A DNA stretch of 64,000 nucleotides from Agrobacterium vitis (GTDB lineage Bacteria; Pseudomonadota; Alphaproteobacteria; Rhizobiales; Rhizobiaceae). Both the position numbers and the translations under genes were made by a program. Positions 49,108 through 56,704 of this stretch are shown one piece after another. Under the pieces are notes generated by a model, which saw only the letters and a program-made list of their open reading frames with translations, did no database searches and was not told where the DNA came from. The stretch is from the NCBI RefSeq assembly GCF_037039395.1, contig NZ_CP146244.1, positions 62,001 to 126,000 of the forward strand, given 5' to 3'. Positions within the stretch are counted from its first letter, which is position 1. Each line of letters starts with the position of its first letter.

Positions 49108-51144
49108 ATGTCGAACGATCCCCTCCTTCAGCCTTACCAGCTGAAGCATCTGACCCTGCGCAACCGCATCATCGTCACCTCCCATGAACCGGCCTATCCG
49201 GAAGATGGCATGCCGAAGGAGCGATACCGGGCCTATACTGTGGAGCGGGCAAAAGGCGGCGTTGCACTGACGATGACAGCCGGATCCGCTGCCGTCTCTA
49301 AGGACAGCCCCCCGGTTTTCAACAATCTGCTGGCCTACAAGGACGAGATCGTTCCATGGATCCGGGACATGACCGATGCCGTGCATGAAGAGGGCGCGGC
49401 GATCATGATTCAGCTCACGCATCTTGGCCGCCGCACCCGGTGGGACAAGGGCGACTGGCTGCCGGTTGTCGCTCCGTCCCATCAGCGCGAGGCGGCCCAC
49501 CGTGCCTTCCCCAAGAAATTGGAGGACTGGGATATCGAGCGGATCATCAAGGATTTCGCTGATGCTGCCGAGCGCATGAAGGCGGGCGGCATGGATGGTG
49601 TCGAGCTTGAAGCTTACGGCCATTTGATCGACCAGTTCAACTCGCCACTGACGAATGAACTCGACGGTCCCTACGGCGGCTCACTCGACAACAGAATGCG
49701 CTTCTGTCTCGACGTGTTCAGGGCGATGCGCGAGAGGGTCGGCGATGACTTCATCCTCGGCGTTCGCTACACAGCCGATGAATGTCTTCCCGGTGGGACC
49801 GGGCAGAATGACGGTATCGAAATTTCCAAACGGCTGCGTGATAGCGGCCTGATCGACTATCTGAATGTCATCCGTGGTCATATCGATACGGACCCCGGCC
49901 TCACCGACGTCATACCGATCCAGGGCATGGCCAACGCGCCGCATCTCGATTTTGCTGGCGAAATCCGTGCCGCCACCAGTTTCCCGACATTCCATGCTGC
50001 GAAGATTCCGGATGTTGCAACGGCGCGGTATGCGATTGCCGCTGGCAAGGTCGATATGGTCGGAATGACCCGCGCCCATATGACCGACCCCCATATCGTG
50101 CGCAAGATTATCGAAAAGCGCGAGGACGATATCCGCCCCTGCGTCGGCGCTAACTACTGTCTTGACCGGATCTATCAGGGGGGCATGGCCTTCTGTATCC
50201 ATAATGCGGCCACTGGCCGCGAGCAGACCATGCCGCACATCATTTCGAAAGCCGAAACCACCAGGAAGGTGGTCATTGTCGGCGCTGGCCCGGCTGGTCT
50301 TGAGGCGGCCCGCGTCGCTGCCGAACGCGGCCATGCGGTCGTGGTTTTCGAAGCCGCAAATGATCCCGGTGGACAGATCCGCCTGACGGCGCAAAGCGAG
50401 CGTCGGCGCGAGATGATCAGCATCATCGACTGGCGCATGAGCCAATGTGAAAAGCTTGGCGTCACCTTCCATTTCAACAGCTGGGCAGAGGCCGATACTA
50501 TTGCGGCAGAAGCGCCGGATGTCGTCATCATCGCCACGGGTGGACTGCCGCATACCGATGTCCTGTCGAAGGGCAACGATCTGGTGGTCTCCTCCTGGGA
50601 TATCATCTCCGGTGACGTGAAGCCCGGTACCAACGTGCTGATCTTCGATGATGCCGGTGATCATGCCGGTTTGCAGGCGGCGGAATTCATCGCCAAGGCC
50701 GGTGCCAAAGTTGAGATAATGACGCCCGACCGGTCCTTTGCGCCCGAAGTCATGGCGATGAACCTCGTTCCCTATATGCGGTCGCTGCAAAAGCTCGATG
50801 TCACCTTCACCGTCACCTATCGGTTGGAAGCGGCGGAGAAGAGCGGCAACCAGATCATTGCCCATGTCGGCAGCGACTATGGTGGGGTCGCCAAACAGCG
50901 GACGGTGGATCAGATCGTTGTCAACCACGGCACCATTCCGCTGGATGATCTCTATTTCGAGCTGAAGCCGGGCTCGAAGAACCTCGGCGAGGTCTCTTAC
51001 GATGAATTGCTGTCAGGTGCGCCACAGACTGTTGAGCGCAATCCGGCCGGAACCTACCAGCTCTTTCGGATTGGCGATGCGGTGGCGGCCCGCAACACGC
51101 ATGCTGCCATCTACGATGCATTGCGCCTTGCCAAGGATATCTGA
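49108..51144 (+). CDS. TMADH/OYE-type flavoenzyme, candidate N-methylproline or dimethylglycine demethylase
   Basis: A 678-residue two-part flavoprotein. Residues 1 to about 350 form an Old Yellow Enzyme barrel (LLQPYQLKHLTLRNRIIVTS, IQLTHLGRR, DGVELEAYGHLIDQFNSPLT and NELDGPYGGSLDNRMRF). A cysteine cluster follows, CVGANYCLDRIYQGGMAFC, which compared with trimethylamine dehydrogenase keeps three of four iron-sulfur ligands, the second being Ala. From about 390 an FAD/NAD-type domain begins (VVIVGAGPAGLEAARVAAER). Relatives include DgcA-type and stachydrine-pathway demethylases. Its divergent arrangement with betaine-transport genes supports oxidative N-demethylation of an imported betaine derivative. 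Confidence 0.8.
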   Translation: MSNDPLLQPYQLKHLTLRNRIIVTSHEPAYPEDGMPKERYRAYTVERAKGGVALTMTAGSAAVSKDSPPVFNNLLAYKDEIVPWIRDMTDAVHEEGAAIMIQLTHLGRRTRWDKGDWLPVVAPSHQREAAHRAFPKKLEDWDIERIIKDFADAAERMKAGGMDGVELEAYGHLIDQFNSPLTNELDGPYGGSLDNRMRFCLDVFRAMRERVGDDFILGVRYTADECLPGGTGQNDGIEISKRLRDSGLIDYLNVIRGHIDTDPGLTDVIPIQGMANAPHLDFAGEIRAATSFPTFHAAKIPDVATARYAIAAGKVDMVGMTRAHMTDPHIVRKIIEKREDDIRPCVGANYCLDRIYQGGMAFCIHNAATGREQTMPHIISKAETTRKVVIVGAGPAGLEAARVAAERGHAVVVFEAANDPGGQIRLTAQSERRREMISIIDWRMSQCEKLGVTFHFNSWAEADTIAAEAPDVVIIATGGLPHTDVLSKGNDLVVSSWDIISGDVKPGTNVLIFDDAGDHAGLQAAEFIAKAGAKVEIMTPDRSFAPEVMAMNLVPYMRSLQKLDVTFTVTYRLEAAEKSGNQIIAHVGSDYGGVAKQRTVDQIVVNHGTIPLDDLYFELKPGSKNLGEVSYDELLSGAPQTVERNPAGTYQLFRIGDAVAARNTHAAIYDALRLAKDI

Positions 51145-51649
51145 CGATGACCCGTCGCAATGCATTGCAGGGTTTTATCGATCACGCCATGCGCTCGCCG
51201 CTGTTTGCCTTCTGGCTGCTGCTGGCAGATCCGCCGAAATATTGATCCAAAACCGGCCACCTGTGACTATGTCGCCACCCGACGCGGCGGCTGGGGCAAA
51301 TCCGTGATCGTCGGGGTTGCGGGCGCTGGCCATGGAGGGCAAGATCATGATCGATCCGATGATCACCCCACATGCCGCTCGAGGATATCCATAAAAGCTT
51401 TGAGCTGATGCATTATTGTCCACGAATTTCGTGGCGTCTGCCCGCTCGATATCCTCAATGTGGTTCTGCATGCTGTCGTAGCAATTGCTGGGCGCAAGCT
51501 GGCTTCAATTTTTCACTCCTGGGGTTGCGCAAAAGCAACATGTGTTTTTTGAATGTCGTTTTTGCGGCATTTGTCGGTTTTTGCAATTGTTAGTTAGGCT
51601 TGGGCTGCTATCTATTTTTTCTATTGATTCTTGGATTTTGGAGCAGCGA
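51145..51649. other. Gap between the demethylase and polysaccharide-export genes
   Basis: About 500 bases. A 98-residue minus-strand frame (51175-51471, beginning MQNHIEDIERADATKFVDNN) is not recognised and is probably not a gene. The last 100 bases are strikingly T-rich on the plus strand and probably carry the promoter of the export gene. No repeat or RNA was recognised. Confidence 0.4.
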
Positions 51650-52792
51650 ATGCGCAAGGTTTTGCCAGTTCTTTTGATTGCGATTTTGTCGAGCTGTGCA
51701 AAACCATCGGATGGACCAAGTGCTGGGGCCATCCGGTCTGCGACGTTCCCGGGCAGTTCAAGCAAGGTGCCGGTGATAGAGCTTTCCAAGGCACCAGCGG
51801 TCACGGCTGCAGCACCGCAATCGGGTTATTCAGCCTCCGAGCCGGGTTTGTCGGTGCTTCGCGGCGCCTATAATCAACAGCGGCTGAGGCCGGGCGATGT
51901 GTTTGACGTGACCTTGCTGGATACCGGCGAAGAAGGTCTGTTTTCCTCCACCCATAGCAGCACCCTTAATCTTGGTCGCTTCACTGTCGACCCCCAAGGC
52001 AGTGTCACCATGCCTTTCGTTGGCAAGCAGCGGGTGACGGATTCCACCCCGGAAGGCCTGCAAAATCGTATTGTTCAGGGCATGAAAGGCTCGGCTGTTA
52101 ACCCACAGGCCGTCGTGACGGTTGTGGACAAGCCGTCCAGCGCCGTTTTGGTCAGCGGTGGCGTCAAGACCCCCGGAAAAGTGGCGCTGACAGCGCGGCG
52201 TGAGCGGGTTCTGGATATCATTTCGCAGTCGGGCGGGGCGTCTGTCGCACCGCAGGCCGCCAAGGTCACCGTGGTGCGTGGTCGCGAACGTGCGACCACG
52301 ACGCTGGATCGGGTGATGAGCGATGAAAAACAGAATATCGTCCTGCTGCCCGGCGACCAGGTGATCGTCGACGGCGAACCGGCCAGCTATACGGCCCTCG
52401 GCGCTTTCAAAAGCACGGGCGAATTTCAGTTTGAAACCGGCAAGCTCACCCTGGCTCAGGCTGTTGGCCGGGCTGGCGGATTGCTGGATGACCGGGCCGA
52501 TGCCCGCAATGTCTACGTGTTCCGCAACCAGTTGATCCAGGTTCCGGCATCCACAGTGACGGCAAACGGCGCCAAGGGACCGGTTACCATGGTTACCAGC
52601 AGCAAGCCGGTGATCTACCATGTCAATATGAAGGACGCCTCCAGCATCATGCTGATGCAGCTGTTCCAGATGCAGAAGGGCGATGTGCTCTATGCCAGCA
52701 ATTCGGGCATGGTTGATGCCGCTAAGTTGCTGACCGTTTACCAGAAAGTGCCGTCAACATCGGCGGCTCCGCTCCCCGGCTCCTCCAATTGA
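51650..52792 (+). CDS. Outer-membrane polysaccharide export lipoprotein (Wza type)
   Basis: A 380-residue export protein. The frame is open from 51485, but the ATG at 51650 starts a lipoprotein signal (MRKVLPVLLIAILSSCAK, lipobox LSSC with Cys as mature residue 1) and has GGAG upstream. The polysaccharide-export domain begins LRPGDVFDVTLLDTGEEGLF, with VDPQGSVTMPFVGKQRV and SLBB-like segments (VSGGVKTPGKVALTARRERV, LLPGDQVIVDGEP, GAFKSTGEFQFETGKLTLAQ). It forms the outer-membrane channel for capsule or exopolysaccharide. No partner genes lie next to it here. Confidence 0.88.
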   Translation: MRKVLPVLLIAILSSCAKPSDGPSAGAIRSATFPGSSSKVPVIELSKAPAVTAAAPQSGYSASEPGLSVLRGAYNQQRLRPGDVFDVTLLDTGEEGLFSSTHSSTLNLGRFTVDPQGSVTMPFVGKQRVTDSTPEGLQNRIVQGMKGSAVNPQAVVTVVDKPSSAVLVSGGVKTPGKVALTARRERVLDIISQSGGASVAPQAAKVTVVRGRERATTTLDRVMSDEKQNIVLLPGDQVIVDGEPASYTALGAFKSTGEFQFETGKLTLAQAVGRAGGLLDDRADARNVYVFRNQLIQVPASTVTANGAKGPVTMVTSSKPVIYHVNMKDASSIMLMQLFQMQKGDVLYASNSGMVDAAKLLTVYQKVPSTSAAPLPGSSN

Positions 52793-52804
52793 GCCTTATA
52801 AGCT

Positions 52805-52893
52805 GAACCAGCGGCCTGCTGGTTCTCTGATTGAAAATGACCGTCGAAATCCCGGTCTTGGACATCTCAAATTCTTCATGGATTTGAGATGTC
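52805..52893. terminator. Two inverted repeats between convergent genes
   Basis: GAACCAGC-GGCCT-GCTGGTTC (52805-52825) lies 12 bases after the export gene. A perfect 12-pair stem, GACATCTCAAAT-N9-ATTTGAGATGTC, follows at 52861-52893. Neither has a long T-run, but being between convergent transcription units they may act as weak bidirectional terminators or RNA 3'-end stabilisers. Confidence 0.5.
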
Positions 52894-52941
52894 TTCAATG
52901 CTTTGAGGGCGAGAAGGCGTAAGCGTCGTTACGCTTAGATA

Positions 52942-53744
52942 TCATTTCTTTGCCTCTATCTGCGACAGTTTCGTCAAGGCTTCTTTGGCAGTCTTTGGCC
53001 TGTTGACAGGATCGACGCTACAGAGGTGATCCGCGAGCTGCGCAAGATCGGCGTTCTGGCCCAGCGGCACTGTGCCGAGCATTCGTAAGAGCACGCGGCC
53101 TGCGCCGTAGAGATCCATTGCCGCCGATGCCTTGCTGGAAGCATTTTGTTCCGGGGCGCGATATTCCGGGGAGCCAGCCTCTGCAAGACCGAGATCGGCC
53201 CAGCTAGCATCGCATTCTATGGTCAACCCAAAGTCGGCCAATCTTGCTATCCGCCGTTGCTGATCGAGAATGATATTGCCTGGGCTAACATCGCCGTGGA
53301 CAAGACCGTGGTCATGCAAAGCCGCGAGTGCCGTCAGCAGATCATGCATGATTTGCACTAGGTCGAGGCCGGTTTCTCCCTCCTTCTCCAGTCTCTCCCT
53401 CAGAGAATACCCAGCCCAGGGTTGGATGAGGCCTGGGCTGCCATCGGCCAGTCGCAACAGTATTGAGGTGCCAACCAGGCGGGGGTGGTGCAGGTCGAGG
53501 CCGATCCGGGCTTCACGGATCAACAGTTCCGCCTGGCTGGCTGACGAAGCCCCATCCTTTGGCAGTGTTTTCAGGACATAAGCGGTTCCCAAATCCCGGT
53601 GACGCAGTTTGAGGACGCGGCTATGGTCACCCTCGTAAAGCAGGTTTTCGACGGCAAATGTTCCTGCAATGAAGGCGGGGTCCGAGGGAGCCAATGCTTC
53701 GGCCCGTCGGTCGAGAGCATTTCTCAACTGGTCGATCAGCAGCT
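52942..53744 (-). pseudogene. ppkA: ppkA 3' part: T6SS-associated Ser/Thr kinase, split by an IS
   Basis: This part carries the whole kinase domain: AYVLKTLPKDG (lysine), a glycine loop region before it, HDHGLVHGDVSPGNIILD (catalytic loop), LADFGLTIE (DFG) and GSPEYRAPEQN (activation segment). The C-terminus is LTKLSQIEAKK. The start codon and first 35 or so residues are on the other side of the insertion (55055-55161). Joining them across a 4-base AGCT duplication restores ...NDGEQQL-LIDQLRNALDRR. In A. tumefaciens PpkA phosphorylates TssL to activate the secretion system. A chimeric start inside the IS (GTG/ATG near 53862) could still make a kinase with a foreign N-terminus. Confidence 0.85.
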
Positions 53745-55054
53745 GGACACCTCGATTTACCGGTCGCAGTTGGCAAGATGGTGCCGTGGATGTATTTCCG
53801 CGATGAACTCGCGCGGATGATCGCCCATTTTTTGTGATGATTGCCGCATCTGCGGCATGCATTTCGGCCTTCCGGCCAGCTGCGCGTTATGCGGTCCGTG
53901 GTTTTCCAGTCAGCCAGACATAGCGAAGCATGTTGTAGGTGATATTGGCCATGCCGATCTTCACCCTCGCTCGGCTGATTCCGATGGTGCGCACGAAGAG
54001 CTTCATCTTGTCCTTCTGCCGCGCAAAGACATGTTCGATGGCGGAGCGGACCTTCGAACGACGGCCGTTGGCGCGCGACATCGCCTCCGGCATGGGTTTG
54101 CCCTTTGGCTTCTTCTGATGGATGTCGGACTTTAGGCCATTGTCCTGCAACCATTCCTCGTTGGTCTTGGAGCGATAGGCCGTATCGGCCCAGACCGTCG
54201 ACGCGGTATTGTCTTTGGTCACTACGTTTCGAAGCTGGGCTCCGTCATGGGCGCTCGCACTCGTCACCGTCCATCCCCGGATAAAGCCATGGGCTCGGTC
54301 GATGCCTGCATGGTTTTTGTAACCAAACATTGGAATGGCAATATCGTGCTGGCCAGTCGTCGTCGACGTCGGCGTCTCCGTTGGCCGTTTCGCCTTGGAA
54401 TACTTCACTGTCCATCGCGCGTCGCGGTCCTTCTGGGCCAGCCTGGCGGGTTTATCCTTCCAGTCCTCAGGGATTTCGCCGGCCTTGATCGCGTCTTTCT
54501 CGTCCTGGCTGTTATGTTGCTTGGGAGCCTGGATGATCGTGGCGTCAACGATCTGCCCGCCTTTGGCCAGATATCCGGAACGTGAGAGATGCTTGTCGAA
54601 ACGGGCAAACAGATTATCAATGGCACCTGCACGCACCAAACTCTCTCGGAACAGCCAGATCGTCTTGGCATCCGGCACCTTCTGCGAAAGGGAAAGGCCA
54701 AGGAAACGCATAAACGACAGCCGGTCCTGGATAACAAACTCCGCTTGGTCGTCGGAGAGATTATAAAGCGCTTGCAGCACCAGGATTTTAAACATCAGAA
54801 CCGACGGAAATGGTGGACGTCCACCCTTCGATCCGTCGGACCGCTTCAGCGCCTTCGCTAAAGGTTTTTCAAATATCGCCCATGGAATGATGCTGTTGAG
54901 CTTCTCCAGCGGATCGCCGACGGCACTCAGCCGTTCGTAACGATCATCCAAATCCCAAAAGCCCGGTTGCCCACGCATCATCCGCTCCCAGAAAATCACA
55001 CTGGCCGGATTGAATCATGAAACGCGGAAAATGGGGAGGTTTTTAGAGGTGTCC
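53745..55054. mobile_element. IS5-family insertion sequence inside ppkA
   Basis: A 1310-base element. Terminal inverted repeats are GGACACCTC (53745-53753) and GAGGTGTCC (55046-55054). The flanks AGCT at 53741-53744 and 55055-55058 fit a 4-base target duplication; because AGCT and the adjoining CAG/CTG are themselves symmetric, the apparent repeat extends to 17 bases and the exact edge could shift by a few bases. It carries one transposase gene, in the same direction as ppkA. Confidence 0.82.
53887..54999 (-). CDS. IS5-family transposase
   Basis: A 370-residue DDE transposase. The N-terminus PGFWDLDDRYERLSAVGDPL and PPFPSVLMFKILVLQALYNL are typical of the IS5 group. The catalytic residues fit GGQIVDATIIQAP (first Asp), VWADTAYRS (second Asp) and the final helix RSKVRSAIEHVFARQKDKM with its Glu. 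The frame is intact and full length, so the element may still move. It occupies most of the insertion in ppkA. Confidence 0.9.
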   Translation of the reverse strand: MIFWERMMRGQPGFWDLDDRYERLSAVGDPLEKLNSIIPWAIFEKPLAKALKRSDGSKGGRPPFPSVLMFKILVLQALYNLSDDQAEFVIQDRLSFMRFLGLSLSQKVPDAKTIWLFRESLVRAGAIDNLFARFDKHLSRSGYLAKGGQIVDATIIQAPKQHNSQDEKDAIKAGEIPEDWKDKPARLAQKDRDARWTVKYSKAKRPTETPTSTTTGQHDIAIPMFGYKNHAGIDRAHGFIRGWTVTSASAHDGAQLRNVVTKDNTASTVWADTAYRSKTNEEWLQDNGLKSDIHQKKPKGKPMPEAMSRANGRRSKVRSAIEHVFARQKDKMKLFVRTIGISRARVKIGMANITYNMLRYVWLTGKPRTA

Positions 55055-55161
55055 AGCTGCTGTTCCCCGTCATTACGGGGTGTCCCGCTATGCCCCCGTA
55101 CCGCTTGTATCAGGGCGTTGAAACGGGCGGCGACTTCGCTGAAACCCTCAGGCAGAGGCAT
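55055..55161 (-). pseudogene. ppkA: ppkA 5' part, cut off by the IS
   Basis: The ATG at 55161-55159 overlaps the last 14 bases of tagF-pppA and reads MPLPEGFSEVAARFNALIQA, VRGHSGTPRNDGEQQL, after which the IS begins. It supplies the native start of the kinase whose remainder lies at 52942-53744. Coupling to pppA translation matches the operon order known from A. tumefaciens. Confidence 0.8.
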
Positions 55162-56604
55162 CGGCTCGCGCCAGGCTAACGACGATAGCGCTTACATTTT
55201 CGCGCACATTGGCAATCAAAGCCTCCTGAACCAACCGTTCGGCATTTTCGGTATCGGTGCATTGGTCTAGAATTTCCGCAACGGTTCGCTCCGTCAGAAC
55301 CTGGATCAGCGGAAAACTGCATAACAACAGGCGATCACCCGGTAATATGTCGGTGGTCAGGGTTTCCGGCAAGAATTGCTGATCCAATCCCACCCCACGC
55401 CGCAGCCGTTTTTGCAGGCCGATGGCAATATGGTCGCGGGTCAGCGGCACCATGGTACCGTCACGCAGCAGATAGGCCCGGGCATCGCCCGCCCAAACCA
55501 GCAGCAGTTGATCATTCACCAAAGCCGCGACAACTATACTGGCGGCGGGTGCGGTTCCGTCGGTGCGTTGCGCGCGGGCTTGCAGCAGGCTATTGGCCCG
55601 GCCAAGCTTGCCCTTGATTTCCTGCAGCATGGTATCGAGATCGGCGGTCTCACCGATTTCGGTCAACTGGCCCGCGGTATAACGTGCCGCTTCCTGCGAC
55701 GCGGTGTCATCTCCGACGCCGTCGGCAATGGCGAAAATCCTTGGTTTTTCGCAGATGAATAGCCCGTCCGCATTGATCGAAAACCGCGTACCGGCATGGG
55801 TGGCGTAACTGTAACGTAGCCCTGCTGTTTGCGGCTCAGCTTTTTTGGGGTCTCTGGGTGGCTTATCCGGGCTTGGAGTGGCCCGTTGAGGCACAGATTT
55901 TGCGTCGGCTGTTGTCGGGACTGACGCTGGGGCTCGGGCTGGGGCAGGCGCGGTCGCGGTGTTGTCTTGCGATCGGGACATAAGACCGGCACTTTGCCGG
56001 AAAAGCCGCAGAAAGTCCTCGGCTTTCATCTGGCTTGAAAAGCGCAGTCCCTGCGGTTTTGAGGTCTGCGGGTCGATATACCACCAGAGCGCGGTGCCAT
56101 CCTTGCTGGCTGAGGCGGTGCCTTCCTCCTCCTGGGGACGCGGCATACGCATGCGCTTCAAGGTGTCAGTGAAGCGGTTGATGTCAAATTCCCGCGTCAT
56201 CGTCGATTCAGCCAGGCCTTCGGCGGCCATGAACCAGGTATGGTCCAGAAATAGCGTGCGGGGGTGATGGGAGAACCGGTGCATCTGCGCCATGATGATC
56301 AGCGGAAAACTGCGACCGACCCGATCACGGCTGGCCAGCATGACACCAGCATGCGCCACCTGGCCCCAGACACCTTTTTCGACGATGAACCGCCAAGGGG
56401 GGAGGCGCTGAACAGCTCCGGCCAAGCCGCGCCGAATTCCTGTTCACAGGCATGCAAGCCGCCACGGATCCAGCCATCGAGCGTCGCGACCATTTCCCGT
56501 TCCAGGCCTTCCGAGAGGAAATCCCCATGGCTTGGTAATTTGCCGAAAAACCCGATCCGGTCCTGACCGGCGGGCTTTTCTGTCTGGGCAGGTCGCAATG
56601 CCAT
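55148..56604 (-). pseudogene. tagF-pppA fusion (T6SS repressor/phosphatase), frameshifted
   Basis: The gene starts at 56604 (GAGGAAGAG upstream) with a TagF domain: DRIGFFGKLPSHGDFLSEGL, then EREMVATLDGWIRGGLHACE. Near 56397-56402 the frame breaks at a run of six G on the plus strand. Translation in the next frame continues correctly with PPWRFIVEKGVWGQVAHAGV and SFPLIIMAQ, through a linker, into a PP2C-type phosphatase domain (RYSYATHAGTRFSINADGLF, IFAIADGVGDDTASQEAARY, LLVWAGDARAYLLRDG) ending at 55148. A seventh G would restore the frame. In A. tumefaciens TagF-PppA is a natural fusion that represses the T6SS. Slippage in vivo, phase variation or a sequencing error are all possible. Confidence 0.85.
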
Positions 56605-56704
56605 GGCTTGCCTCTTCCTCAGGATGCATCCCGGCGGAGTGATCCGGGGTGCCTTTGATAGGGAGGTAGGACCCGGCCATCAAGCCGGGTGCTACGATTG
56701 CAGA

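Noticed and set aside
52942..53862. Treating the 306-codon kinase frame as an intact gene
   Set aside because: Its first 40 or so codons lie inside the IS end; the native start is beyond the insertion at 55161.
56397..56402. Programmed ribosomal frameshifting in tagF-pppA
   Set aside because: A six-C coding tract is not a recognised slippery heptamer with a downstream structure that I could identify; a plain indel is simpler.
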